A DNA stretch of 19,552 nt from Oscillospiraceae bacterium (GCA_022508735.1 JAFLUQ010000032.1:1-19552); one strand, 5' to 3'. Shown: positions 6,711 to 14,456, counted from the stretch's first letter. Notes: generated from the sequence alone by a model not told the origin. Translations and numbers: made by a program.

Positions 6711-8696
6711 ATGAGAAATGAAATAAACATGTTCAGATCCCGTTTCAAAATAGCGCACTGGCACGTAATAGCGATCATTTTAGCGGTTTATGATATTATT
6801 GCGGTCAATTCTGCATATATATTGGCGCTTTGGCTTCGATTTGACTGTACGACCAGTGCGATCCCGAAAGATATGCTAAAAAGCTGTCTGCACTTTGCTC
6901 CTATATATACAGTGTTTTGTATTGTTGTGTTCTGGTTTTTCAGAATGTATAAGAGCATTTGGAGGTTTGCGAGCTACAGCGAGCTTATACGATCTATTGC
7001 GGTAACGATCATAACTTCGGTATTTCATATCGCGGCAATAACACTGCTGTTTCAAAGAATGCCAATTTCATACTACTGCATCGGAATGTTATTGCAGTTT
7101 ATTTTAGTGGTAGGAGTAAGATTTTCATACAGGCTTATTTTGCTTGTTCGGGGGCAGCGGCAGAAACAAAAAAATTATGGCAATGAAAGTAACGCCATGC
7201 TCATCGGCGCCGGCGCTGCCGGGCAAATGATACTCCGCGACCTCGTAAACGCAAAAGAAACAAACGTGCGTGTGCGCTGTATAATAGATGATAATTCCAA
7301 CAAGTGGGGCCGTTTTATTGAAGGCGTGCCAATTGTGGGCGGTCGCGATGACATTTTGAGCAGCGTAGAAAAATATAGTATAAACAAAATCTTTGTGGCA
7401 ATTCCAAGCGCAGACTTAGAAGTGAAGCGGGATATACTTAACATATGTAATGAAACCGGCTGCGAGCTCAAAAGTCTGCCCGGCTTGTATCAGATAGTAA
7501 ATAATGAGATATCCGTTGCCGCAATGCGGGACGTGGCTGTTGAGGATCTGTTAGGGCGCGAGCCTATCATTGTCAACATGGACGAGATCTTCGAGTACGT
7601 TGGCGGAAAAACTATACTCGTAACCGGCGGAGGCGGCTCAATAGGCAGTGAGCTGTGCCGTCAGATAGCAGGGCATTCGCCGAAGCGGCTCATAATATTC
7701 GATGTTTATGAAAATAATGCCTATGAAATAGAGCAGGAGCTTAGAAGAAAATATCCGGGTTTGGATCTCGTGGTTTTAATAGGCTCAGTCAGAGACAGCA
7801 GACGTATAAACAGTGTGTTTGAAAAGTACAAGCCTGAGATAGTTTACCATGCGGCCGCGCATAAGCATGTTCCACTGATGGAGACAAGCCCGTGTGAAGC
7901 GATTAAGAACAATTCCATAGGTACATACAAGACGGCCTATGCCGCTATGATGAATGGCTGTAAAAAGTTTGTTCTGATAAGCACAGACAAGGCTGTAAAC
8001 CCAACAAATATTATGGGAGCCAGCAAACGGCTTTGTGAGATGATAATACAGTCCTTCGACAAGCTTGTTAAGAGCGGCGTGGAGAGCAAGCTGCCGCATT
8101 TGTATGCTCATATGGAAGATGAGATAGGAGCAATGGAGAAAGACGGCATATTAAAAAGGCCTGTACAGACGGAGTTTGTGGCTGTCAGATTTGGAAATGT
8201 GTTGGGAAGCAACGGTTCCGTCATTCCGCTTTTTAAGAAACAGATCGAGAACGGAGGGCCGCTGACGGTTACTCACCCTGACATAATTCGATATTTTATG
8301 ACTATTCCCGAGGCGGTGAGTCTGGTGCTTCAGGCAGGAGTCTATGCCAAAGGCGGCGAAATATTTGTGCTTGATATGGGTGAGCCGGTCAAGATAGATA
8401 CTTTAGCGAGAAACCTGATAAAGCTTTCCGGATACAAGCCGGATATAGATATAAAGATAGAGTACACCGGTCTAAGGCCGGGAGAAAAGCTGTATGAGGA
8501 AAAGCTGATGGCAGAGGAAGGATTGGAGACTACGCCTAATCATTTGATCCATATAGGCCGTCCGGTGGATTTTGACGTTGATGTATTTATGTCTCAAATG
8601 AAGGAGCTCACGCTGTTGTGCTACGATAACAGTGAAGATATACGCACAATGGTGCGGAAAATGGTGAGTACTTATGAGCCGGAGCAGGTAAAATAA
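6711..8696 (+). CDS. Long-form nucleotide-sugar dehydratase/epimerase, CapD/FlaA1/WbpM family
   Basis: This is a 661-residue membrane-anchored enzyme, probably a UDP-GlcNAc 4,6-dehydratase or C5-epimerase that makes a 6-deoxy-4-keto sugar for bacillosamine- or QuiNAc-like residues. It has about four N-terminal membrane helices (to about residue 145), a first Rossmann-like CoA-binding-3 domain with GAGAAGQM (about 167), and a second SDR domain with TGGGGSIGSE (about 304-313), STDKAVNPTNIMGASKR (about 423-439) and the downstream VRFGNVLGSNGSVIP block. A stretch of roughly 35 residues (SGVESKLPHL to ILKRPVQ, about 448-485) separates the MIIQSFDK and EFVAVRFG blocks, which are close together in many homologues. 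The Shine-Dalgarno GAGGTGA overlaps the stop codon of the kinase gene, so the two are translationally linked. The exact product sugar cannot be decided here. Confidence 0.93.
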   Translation: MRNEINMFRSRFKIAHWHVIAIILAVYDIIAVNSAYILALWLRFDCTTSAIPKDMLKSCLHFAPIYTVFCIVVFWFFRMYKSIWRFASYSELIRSIAVTIITSVFHIAAITLLFQRMPISYYCIGMLLQFILVVGVRFSYRLILLVRGQRQKQKNYGNESNAMLIGAGAAGQMILRDLVNAKETNVRVRCIIDDNSNKWGRFIEGVPIVGGRDDILSSVEKYSINKIFVAIPSADLEVKRDILNICNETGCELKSLPGLYQIVNNEISVAAMRDVAVEDLLGREPIIVNMDEIFEYVGGKTILVTGGGGSIGSELCRQIAGHSPKRLIIFDVYENNAYEIEQELRRKYPGLDLVVLIGSVRDSRRINSVFEKYKPEIVYHAAAHKHVPLMETSPCEAIKNNSIGTYKTAYAAMMNGCKKFVLISTDKAVNPTNIMGASKRLCEMIIQSFDKLVKSGVESKLPHLYAHMEDEIGAMEKDGILKRPVQTEFVAVRFGNVLGSNGSVIPLFKKQIENGGPLTVTHPDIIRYFMTIPEAVSLVLQAGVYAKGGEIFVLDMGEPVKIDTLARNLIKLSGYKPDIDIKIEYTGLRPGEKLYEEKLMAEEGLETTPNHLIHIGRPVDFDVDVFMSQMKELTLLCYDNSEDIRTMVRKMVSTYEPEQVK

Positions 8697-8708
8697 TCGC
8701 ATAAATTG

Positions 8709-8736
8709 CGCCCTCGTAACCGGGGGCGTTAATTTT
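8709..8736 (+). terminator. Rho-independent terminator after capD-like gene
   Basis: CGCCCTC (8709-8715) pairs with GGGGGCG (8722-8728), with one wobble, around a 6-base loop, followed by TTAATTTT. The GC-rich stem and T-rich tail mark the end of the glmS-capD unit. Confidence 0.7.
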
Positions 8737-8774
8737 AGTGGCCGGAATAAATGTAAGATAAAGATGGTGAAATT

Positions 8775-9551
8775 ATGTTAAATCAATTTTCAAGAACCGA
8801 ACTGCTTTTAGGGAAGGAAGCTATGGAAATACTTCAAGGCTCCCGGGTGGCAATATTTGGTGTTGGCGGCGTTGGCGGCTACGTGGCCGAAGCATTGGCC
8901 CGCAGTGGGGTTGGCACCATTGATTTAATAGATGGCGACCAGGTGTGCCTCACAAACCTCAACAGGCAGATCATCGCTACAATAAAGACCGTTGGTAAGG
9001 ATAAAGTAGAGGTGATGCGCGACCGTATTCTGGATATAAATCCCCATGCGGTCGTAAATGCGCATAAATGCTTCTTCCTTCCTGAAACCGGAGATAAGTT
9101 TAACTTTTCGGCCTACTCCTATGTGGTGGACGCGGTTGATACAGTAACAGCTAAAATAGAGCTTGTAATGCGGTCTCAGGGGGCAGGTGTACCTGTCATA
9201 AGCAGCATGGGTGCAGGCAACAAGCTAAACCCTGCCGAGTTTGAGGTGGCGGATATTTATAAGACATCTGTTTGCCCGCTGGCAAAGGTCATGCGGCGTG
9301 AGCTGAAGAAACGCGGAGTGAAAAAACTCAAGGTGGTTTACTCGAAAGAACAGCCGTTATGCCCCATAGAGATGCCCGAGGCTGAACGGGAGTGTCCACA
9401 GAGGCGATCTGTTCCCGGCTCGACGGCCTTTGTGCCGCCGGTGGTGGGGCTTATCATAGCGAGCGAGGTTATCAAGGACCTCACAAAAGAGGCCGCGGCC
9501 CGAAGCCGCGCAGAAATGGAAACGAGGAGTATTGACAGTGACAAACAGTGA
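8775..9551 (+). CDS. tcdA: tRNA threonylcarbamoyladenosine dehydratase (ThiF/E1-like)
   Basis: TcdA uses ATP to cyclise N6-threonylcarbamoyl-adenosine at position 37 of ANN-decoding tRNAs into the hydantoin-type ct6A, aiding decoding. The protein is 258 residues, the normal size. It starts with FSRTELLLGKEAMEIL, then the nucleotide-binding GVGGVGGYVAEALARSGVG (about 29-47), IDGDQVCLTNLNRQI with the adenylate-binding Asp and Arg, VDAVDTVTAK, SSMGAGNKLNP, and DIYKTSVCPLAKVMRRELKKRG. This combination separates TcdA from MoeB and ThiF, which act on MoaD and ThiS. It is the first gene of a tight group of three and the next gene overlaps it. It follows the capD terminator, so its promoter should lie at 8729-8770, although no strong one was seen. 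Confidence 0.93.
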   Translation: MLNQFSRTELLLGKEAMEILQGSRVAIFGVGGVGGYVAEALARSGVGTIDLIDGDQVCLTNLNRQIIATIKTVGKDKVEVMRDRILDINPHAVVNAHKCFFLPETGDKFNFSAYSYVVDAVDTVTAKIELVMRSQGAGVPVISSMGAGNKLNPAEFEVADIYKTSVCPLAKVMRRELKKRGVKKLKVVYSKEQPLCPIEMPEAERECPQRRSVPGSTAFVPPVVGLIIASEVIKDLTKEAAARSRAEMETRSIDSDKQ

Positions 9552-10326
9552 AATACTTGATATTGCCCTGCGGCAGTCCGCTATGGAGCTGAACTGTAGA
9601 GCGGAGGACCTGCTCTCAAGTGATAATAAGGTTGTTATTTCAACGGAAAATCCGGGTGCACGGAGCTATCTCAGACTACCGCACAAGGCTCTTCCCTTTG
9701 CCTGCAATCTTGTTTACTATGGCGGAGGGGTGGTGGCATCTGTCCGGCCGGAGCTGACCGGGCCGGTAGGTGAGTACCTGAATAAGAGGGAGCCGTACCG
9801 CTGTTTTGAAACTCCTGGATTGCACGAATTAGACGCAATACTTGCCCCATTTGGTATTAAGACCTGCTTTATGGCGGAGTATTTTTTACCCGATGTGGAG
9901 AAGCTGAAGCCGCTATGCTGTGAGCACGAAATACGTATACTCTCTCCGGCAGATTTTGCCGGACTGTACGTTCCCGAGTGGAGTAACGCCCTGTGCGAAA
10001 AGCGGGCTGAGTACGACGTTATAGCAGTCGGTGCATATGACGGAGGCAAGCTGATCGCCCTTGCCGGAGCCTCGGCGGACTGCGAAGATATGTGGCAGAT
10101 AGGCATTGATGTGCTGCCCGGTTACAGAAGACAGGGGATAGCTTCTTCGCTTGTCTCCCGTCTTGCGATGGAAATCCTCGACAGGGGAAAGGTGCCGTTC
10201 TACTGCGCCGCATGGTCTAATCTGGCCTCGGTGAAAAACGCGATCAGGAGCGGCTTCCGTCCGGCATGGGTGGAGCTGACCGCCCGTGACAATGAGTTTG
10301 TAAATATGATGAACATTGGAGAGTGA
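9538..10326 (+). CDS. GNAT family N-acetyltransferase
   Basis: This is a 262-residue protein whose C-terminal half is a GNAT fold, with IGIDVLPGYRRQGIASSL (about 187-204) containing the RxxGxA acetyl-CoA pyrophosphate-binding motif. The N-terminal half (about 150 residues) is a separate domain of unknown function, a two-part build seen in many Clostridial GNAT proteins. Substrate unknown. The frame also opens at a TTG (9532), but GAGGAG (9524-9529) lies only two bases before it. The GTG at 9538 has eight bases of spacing and is the likelier start. It overlaps tcdA by 14 bases, so its ribosome binding site lies inside tcdA and the two are probably translationally coupled. Confidence 0.85.
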   Translation: MTNSEILDIALRQSAMELNCRAEDLLSSDNKVVISTENPGARSYLRLPHKALPFACNLVYYGGGVVASVRPELTGPVGEYLNKREPYRCFETPGLHELDAILAPFGIKTCFMAEYFLPDVEKLKPLCCEHEIRILSPADFAGLYVPEWSNALCEKRAEYDVIAVGAYDGGKLIALAGASADCEDMWQIGIDVLPGYRRQGIASSLVSRLAMEILDRGKVPFYCAAWSNLASVKNAIRSGFRPAWVELTARDNEFVNMMNIGE

Positions 10327-10329
10327 CAT

Positions 10330-10842
10330 ATGATCATTCTGATAGGAGGCGCATCCCACACCGGAAAAACCGCTCTGGCACAGCGTCTTATGGAAAATCA
10401 TAAAATTCCGTATATGTCAATAGATCACCTGAAAATGGGGCTTATACGCTCAGGAAAGACACAGTTGACGCCGGAGGACGATGCTGAGCTTACGGGCTAT
10501 CTCTGGCCCATAGTGCGGGAAATGATAAAGACAGCCATCGAGAACAGTCAGAGCCTTATAATCGAGGGCTGTTATATCCCTTTTAACTGGGAGAGCGATT
10601 TCAGCGACGAATATCTGAAGAAGATACGATATGTATGTCTCGTAATGACGAGGAGATATATTGAAGAGAATTTCGATGTTATAAAAAAATATGCAAATGT
10701 GATCGAAGACCGTAAGGATGATTCCGGATGCGAAGCGGGCAGGCTGGTGCGGGATAATGAGCATAATCTGGAGCAGTGCAAAAGATTCGGCTGTGAATAT
10801 ATACTGATAGATGACGGATACCCGACGGAATTAGGATTATAA
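10330..10842 (+). CDS. Small P-loop NTPase/kinase, adenylate-kinase or 2-phosphoglycerate-kinase-like
   Basis: This is a 170-residue cytoplasmic protein with an N-terminal Walker A, GGASHTGKT (6-14), then a conserved SIDHLKMGLIRSG segment that would form the acceptor site and an IIEGCYIPF strand resembling the LID/Walker B area of zeta-toxin and 2-phosphoglycerate-kinase-like P-loop kinases. The substrate is unknown. The ATG is preceded by GGAGAG, which overlaps the stop codon of the GNAT gene, and only three bases separate the two genes. The fixed tcdA-GNAT-kinase spacing suggests one operon; whether the acetyltransferase and kinase act on the same small molecule is speculative. Confidence 0.82.
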   Translation: MIILIGGASHTGKTALAQRLMENHKIPYMSIDHLKMGLIRSGKTQLTPEDDAELTGYLWPIVREMIKTAIENSQSLIIEGCYIPFNWESDFSDEYLKKIRYVCLVMTRRYIEENFDVIKKYANVIEDRKDDSGCEAGRLVRDNEHNLEQCKRFGCEYILIDDGYPTELGL

Positions 10843-10857
10843 GACAAAAAACAATGG

Positions 10858-10886
10858 TTGACTATGTTATGCAGTTGTGATATAAT
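10858..10886 (+). promoter_or_regulatory. Sigma-A-type promoter of the exonuclease gene
   Basis: TTGACT (10858-10863) and a perfect TATAAT (10881-10886) are 17 bases apart, with a TG one base upstream of the -10 (extended -10). It is one of the strongest promoters in the window and starts 16 bases after the kinase gene ends. Confidence 0.85.
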
Positions 10887-10919
10887 AACGCTATTAACAT
10901 AAAAGGGGACAGGCATACA

Positions 10920-11879
10920 GTGAATTACATTGTGCTTGACATGGAGTGGAATCAGTCCTACCCGAGAAGCGGCGAGGACGCAGCTAAGAGAAAAATACGT
11001 AATGAAATAATTGAAATAGGAGCTGTAAAGCTGGATGAGAACATGAACTGTCTCGCCACATACAAGCGACTTGTAAAGCCGGTTTTCATAAAGCGGCTTA
11101 ATTCTCATGTGAAAAAGATCACAGGTATAACAGCTAAAATGCTGGAGGACGGCGGCTTTTTCCCTGACGTAATTGCTGAGTTCCGCGAGTGGTGCGGCCT
11201 TGACAGGTGTATTCTCACATGGGGCTATGACGACGTTCCACTGCTTATATCATGCCTGAAAATGTACGGCCTTGACGCCGAATGGATAGGCAAGTGGTAC
11301 AATCTTCAGGTGATTTTTAACGCCCAGACCGACGGCGGAAAAAACCAGCGTTCTCTTAAAAGCGCCATGGAGCATTTCAATTTGTCTATGGATGAGGAAC
11401 ACCCCTGGCATGATGCTCTTAATGATGCCACATATACGGCTATGGTATGCCGTGCGCTCGATATCGCTGATGGAATAAAGAACTATGTTCCCGTGGTCAG
11501 TAAGAAAAAGGCGGACGCCATGGCGTTTTCCGGTCTCAAAGCAGTTGCAGTCAGTGAACACATCTATCACCGCACAGCCAGTGGAAAGCTCAAGTGCCAC
11601 GACGCCTTCAATCTCCTGCCATGCCCGGTTTGCGGCAATCTCATGGCGCGTGGCCAGTGGGTCAATATTCCGAGGCGGAGACAGGCAAATATCGTTCGCT
11701 GCAAAAAACACGGAAATTTTTTAGTGCTTATCCGCACCGCCGAGCGCAGGGATAAGCTTATCGCCTGCCGTGCTATTTGTGAGTGCACCCCCGAGGCGGA
11801 AAAGGTATACCGTTCCAAGCTTCCAAATAAGGGCAGGGCTGAACAATCGGACGAAAAAATGTGTGATACATACAAGTAA
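10920..11879 (+). CDS. DEDDh 3'-5' exonuclease with C-terminal zinc-binding module
   Basis: This is a 319-residue protein. The N-terminal 180 residues form an RNase T/DnaQ-type exonuclease with all four acidic ligands and the catalytic His: D7 and E9 (LDMEWN), D104 or D105 (TWGYDDVP), H164 and D169 (WHDALNDAT). It resembles KapD/ERI-1-like exonucleases that trim RNA or DNA 3' ends. After a linker (about 180-220), a second module has CPVC (C235, C238) and CKKH (C261, H264), separated by a basic stretch NIPRRRQAN, consistent with one zinc site and nucleic-acid binding. The start is GTG at 10920, with AGG/GGGG Shine-Dalgarno-like sequence upstream and its own strong promoter. Substrate (RNA or DNA) unknown. 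Confidence 0.88.
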   Translation: MNYIVLDMEWNQSYPRSGEDAAKRKIRNEIIEIGAVKLDENMNCLATYKRLVKPVFIKRLNSHVKKITGITAKMLEDGGFFPDVIAEFREWCGLDRCILTWGYDDVPLLISCLKMYGLDAEWIGKWYNLQVIFNAQTDGGKNQRSLKSAMEHFNLSMDEEHPWHDALNDATYTAMVCRALDIADGIKNYVPVVSKKKADAMAFSGLKAVAVSEHIYHRTASGKLKCHDAFNLLPCPVCGNLMARGQWVNIPRRRQANIVRCKKHGNFLVLIRTAERRDKLIACRAICECTPEAEKVYRSKLPNKGRAEQSDEKMCDTYK

Positions 11880-11939
11880 ATGTGTAGCTTTTTGATATAT
11901 TTAGTGTATTAAATTAAAAAATTTTAAGCATATTTTATG

Positions 11940-11968
11940 TAGACAAGCCTTAACATAAATGGTAAAAT
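11940..11968 (+). promoter_or_regulatory. Promoter of the hom-lysC operon
   Basis: TAGACA (11940-11945) and TAAAAT (11963-11968) are 17 bases apart, with TG just before the -10. The leader to the preferred hom start is only about 50 nt, too short for a lysine riboswitch or T-box. Confidence 0.65.
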
Positions 11969-12022
11969 ATATAGCAAAATAACGTTAATGGGCATATTAT
12001 GTCACAGAAAGGATCCCGAGAG

Positions 12023-13222
12023 ATGAAGGTAGCGATAATTGGCTACGGTGTCGTGGGAAGCGGTGTATACGAGATTCTTAAAAAGAATGCCAAAGGCATA
12101 GCGCGGCGCGCCGGGCTTGAGTTAGAGGTCGGCTATGTGCTGGATATACGCGATTTTCCTGACCACCCGGAAAAAGAGATTTTCGTCAAGGACTTTAATA
12201 TAATACTAAACGACCCCGATGTCAGCGTCGTGGTTGAGACCATGGGCGGCATACGCTTTGCGTACGAATACACTAAGGCAGCTCTCGAAAGCGGCAAAAG
12301 CGTTGTCACCAGCAACAAGGAATTAGTGGCGGCCCACGGGCACGAGTTTTTTGCATTGGCCGAGGAACACGGCTGCCGCTATCTTTACGAGGCCAGCGTA
12401 GGCGGGGGCATACCCATAATCCGGCCTTTGGCGCATTGCCTTGCGGGAAATGAGATCGAGTCGGTGTCCGGCATTATAAACGGCACCACTAACTATATAT
12501 TGACTAAGATGTTCAAGAATGGCCAAACCTATGAATCTGCGCTCAAAGAGGCGCAGGAGTTGGGCTATGCCGAAAAGGACCCGACGGCTGATGTGGATGG
12601 CCACGATGTCTGCCGCAAAATATCCATACTGGCATCCCTCTGCCTCGGCAAAAGGGTGGACAGTAATAACGTGCCTACGGCGGGGATCCGCTCCATAACC
12701 GTAGAAGATGTGAGCTATGCGGCCATACTGAGCAGCTCCATCAAGCTCGTGGGTTATGCCTCTTTCAAAGACGGCAAAGCGGGAGTCTTTGTCAGCCCGA
12801 TGATGATACCTAAATGCAATCCTCTTGCCGGAATAGACTATGTGAATAACGGCATAATGGTCAAGGGAAATATGGTTGGGGAATGTATGTTCTATGGCCC
12901 CGGCGCGGGCAAGCTTCCTACTGCCAGCGCGGTGGTGGGCGATATTATTGATATAGCGAAAAACAGCGCCTATATCCCTGAGTTTGCGTGGACAGTGCCT
13001 GACGAGCCCGCTACCTTTGATCCGGCGGAGATAGAATCGAAATTTTTTGTGCGCGTGAGGCCCCGCGGAGAAGACGCTGTGCGCGCTGAATTTGGTGATG
13101 TGAAGTTTATTTCGGGTGTCAGTGATGTTGGCTTTGTGACCGATGTAATGAGTGAAAAAGAGATCGACCGCCGCCTTAAGAAGGTCAGCGGATTTGTTTC
13201 AAAAATCAGAATGTACCAATAG
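12023..13222 (+). CDS. hom: Homoserine dehydrogenase
   Basis: This enzyme reduces aspartate-semialdehyde to homoserine with NAD(P)H, the branch point to threonine, methionine and isoleucine. It has an N-terminal Rossmann motif GYGVVGSGV (7-15), an ETMGG and TSNKELVAAHG block, the substrate region SVGGGIPIIRPL, GIINGTTNYILT, and EKDPTADVDGHDVCRK with the catalytic acidic and Lys residues. The chain is 399 residues. After the catalytic domain a short tail (FFVRVRP onward) could form a reduced ACT-like unit for feedback control. Start: the frame is open from an ATG at 11999, but that has no Shine-Dalgarno. The ATG at 12023 has AAAGGA nine bases upstream and gives the conserved MKVAIIGYG N-terminus. 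lysC follows after 12 bases, so aspartate-family synthesis is co-transcribed. Confidence 0.96.
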   Translation: MKVAIIGYGVVGSGVYEILKKNAKGIARRAGLELEVGYVLDIRDFPDHPEKEIFVKDFNIILNDPDVSVVVETMGGIRFAYEYTKAALESGKSVVTSNKELVAAHGHEFFALAEEHGCRYLYEASVGGGIPIIRPLAHCLAGNEIESVSGIINGTTNYILTKMFKNGQTYESALKEAQELGYAEKDPTADVDGHDVCRKISILASLCLGKRVDSNNVPTAGIRSITVEDVSYAAILSSSIKLVGYASFKDGKAGVFVSPMMIPKCNPLAGIDYVNNGIMVKGNMVGECMFYGPGAGKLPTASAVVGDIIDIAKNSAYIPEFAWTVPDEPATFDPAEIESKFFVRVRPRGEDAVRAEFGDVKFISGVSDVGFVTDVMSEKEIDRRLKKVSGFVSKIRMYQ

Positions 13223-13234
13223 GGGGTAACATAT

Positions 13235-14449
13235 ATGGCAGTAATAGTACAGAAGTTCGGCGGCACCAGTGTTGCCAACGCCGAACGGATATTCAACGTC
13301 GCCAACCGCGTCGTTGAGACCTATGATAACGACAACGATGTAGTCGTTGTAGTCTCCGCACAGGGTGATACGACCGATGATCTTATTGAAAAGGCTCAGG
13401 AGATAAACCCCAGGGCCTCAAAGAGAGAGATGGACGTTCTGCTCTCGACCGGTGAGCAGCAGTCTATGGCGCTTCTCGCCATGGCTATCGAGAAGATAGG
13501 CCGGCCTGTTGTTTCTCTGGCTGCATGGCAGATCGGCCTGATGACTGACTCTAACTACTCCAACTCCCGTATTAAGCGTATCGTGGGCAACCGTATCCAG
13601 GCGGAGCTCGACAAGCATAAGATAGTTGTGCTGGCAGGCTTTCAGGGCATAAACAAGTTCGATGACGTGACCACCCTCGGGCGCGGAGGCAGCGATACCT
13701 CGGCCGTGGCCGTGGCTGTAGCTCTCGGAGCGGATCTATGCCAGATATACACCGACGTGCGCGGCGTGTTCACCGCCGACCCGCGCATAGTTCCCGACGC
13801 ACAGCAGCTCGCTGACATATCATACGACGAGATGCTTGAGCTGGCTTCATTGGGCGCAAATGTGCTGCACAACAGAAGCGTGGAGATGGCGGCAAAGTAC
13901 AACGTAAACTTAGAGGTGCTTTCAAGTCTTGAAAAGGCACCCGGAACGATAGTTAAGGAGGCAAACAGTGTGGAAAAGATGTTGGTAAGGGGCGTTGCCC
14001 GTGATAATGATGTTGCTAGAATTTCTCTTGTAAACGTGGAGGACGCTCCCGGTAAGGCGTTCCAGATCTTCGCTCTTTTGGCAAAAAAGAAAGTAAACGT
14101 GGACGTAATTCTCCAGTCCCTGGGCCGTGACGGCAAAAAGGACATCAGCTTCACCGTGCCTCTTGGCCAGCTCGAAACCACGCTCAAGGTTATTGAAGAC
14201 AACAGGGGCTTGATCGGCGCTGAGCGCGTTGACCACAACGAGAATGTTTCCAAGGTTTCTATAGTCGGTGCAGGTATGGCATCCAATCCCGGCGTTGCCG
14301 CGACTATGTTCGAGGCGCTTTATGATGCCGGCATCAACATCAACATGATCTCCACCAGCGAGATCAAGATCAGCGTGCTCATCGATAAGGCATACGCTGA
14401 GGCGGCCGTAAGAGCCATACATGAGAAGTTTAATCTCGGCAAGGATTGA
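13235..14449 (+). CDS. lysC: Aspartokinase, alpha subunit (full length)
   Basis: It phosphorylates aspartate to beta-aspartyl phosphate, the first step to lysine, threonine, methionine and diaminopimelate. It has 404 residues, starting MAVIVQKFGGTSV with the KFGGTS nucleotide-binding motif (7-12). The catalytic part continues with STGEQQSMALLAMA, GFQGI, TLGRGGSDTSAVA and TDVRGVFTADPRIV. Two ACT domains follow (about 260-404), the allosteric site for lysine and/or threonine. Size and layout match the Bacillus aspartokinase II class. AGGGGGT precedes the ATG. A strong internal start produces an overlapping beta subunit (separate entry). The gene ends at the terminator shared with the opposing pdaB-like gene. 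Confidence 0.98.
   Translation: MAVIVQKFGGTSVANAERIFNVANRVVETYDNDNDVVVVVSAQGDTTDDLIEKAQEINPRASKREMDVLLSTGEQQSMALLAMAIEKIGRPVVSLAAWQIGLMTDSNYSNSRIKRIVGNRIQAELDKHKIVVLAGFQGINKFDDVTTLGRGGSDTSAVAVAVALGADLCQIYTDVRGVFTADPRIVPDAQQLADISYDEMLELASLGANVLHNRSVEMAAKYNVNLEVLSSLEKAPGTIVKEANSVEKMLVRGVARDNDVARISLVNVEDAPGKAFQIFALLAKKKVNVDVILQSLGRDGKKDISFTVPLGQLETTLKVIEDNRGLIGAERVDHNENVSKVSIVGAGMASNPGVAATMFEALYDAGININMISTSEIKISVLIDKAYAEAAVRAIHEKFNLGKD
13970..14449 (+). CDS. lysC: Aspartokinase beta subunit from an internal in-frame start
   Basis: Inside lysC, TTAAGGAGG (13953-13961) matches the anti-Shine-Dalgarno better than the site before the gene itself, and lies eight bases before an in-frame GTG at 13970. 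Translation from there gives 159 residues covering only the two ACT domains (residue 246 to the end of the alpha chain). In Bacillus subtilis lysC, the regulatory beta subunit (about 160 residues) is made from such an internal start near codon 247, and alpha2-beta2 assemblies result; C. glutamicum does likewise. The nearly equal position supports the same use here. The next in-frame ATG (13979) is too far from the site. Production of the chain is inferred, not shown. Confidence 0.7.
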   Translation: MEKMLVRGVARDNDVARISLVNVEDAPGKAFQIFALLAKKKVNVDVILQSLGRDGKKDISFTVPLGQLETTLKVIEDNRGLIGAERVDHNENVSKVSIVGAGMASNPGVAATMFEALYDAGININMISTSEIKISVLIDKAYAEAAVRAIHEKFNLGKD

Positions 14450-14456
14450 TAGAGAT

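Noticed and set aside
10572..11108. 178-codon frame on the minus strand across the P-loop kinase and exonuclease junction
   Set aside because: It runs antisense through two convincing genes and their promoter, with no family resemblance.
11969..12022. Lysine riboswitch or T-box controlling hom-lysC
   Set aside because: The leader is about 50 nt, far shorter than an L-box or T-box, with no specifier loop, T-box sequence or terminator.
11999..12022. Upstream ATG as the hom start (eight extra residues)
   Set aside because: No Shine-Dalgarno precedes it, whereas AAAGGA is well placed for the ATG at 12023, which yields the conserved Rossmann N-terminus.
13642..14286. 214-codon open frame antisense to lysC
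   Set aside because: Low-complexity Ser/Thr/Arg-rich translation typical of the complement of a codon-biased gene; no ribosome binding site and lysC is certain on the other strand.
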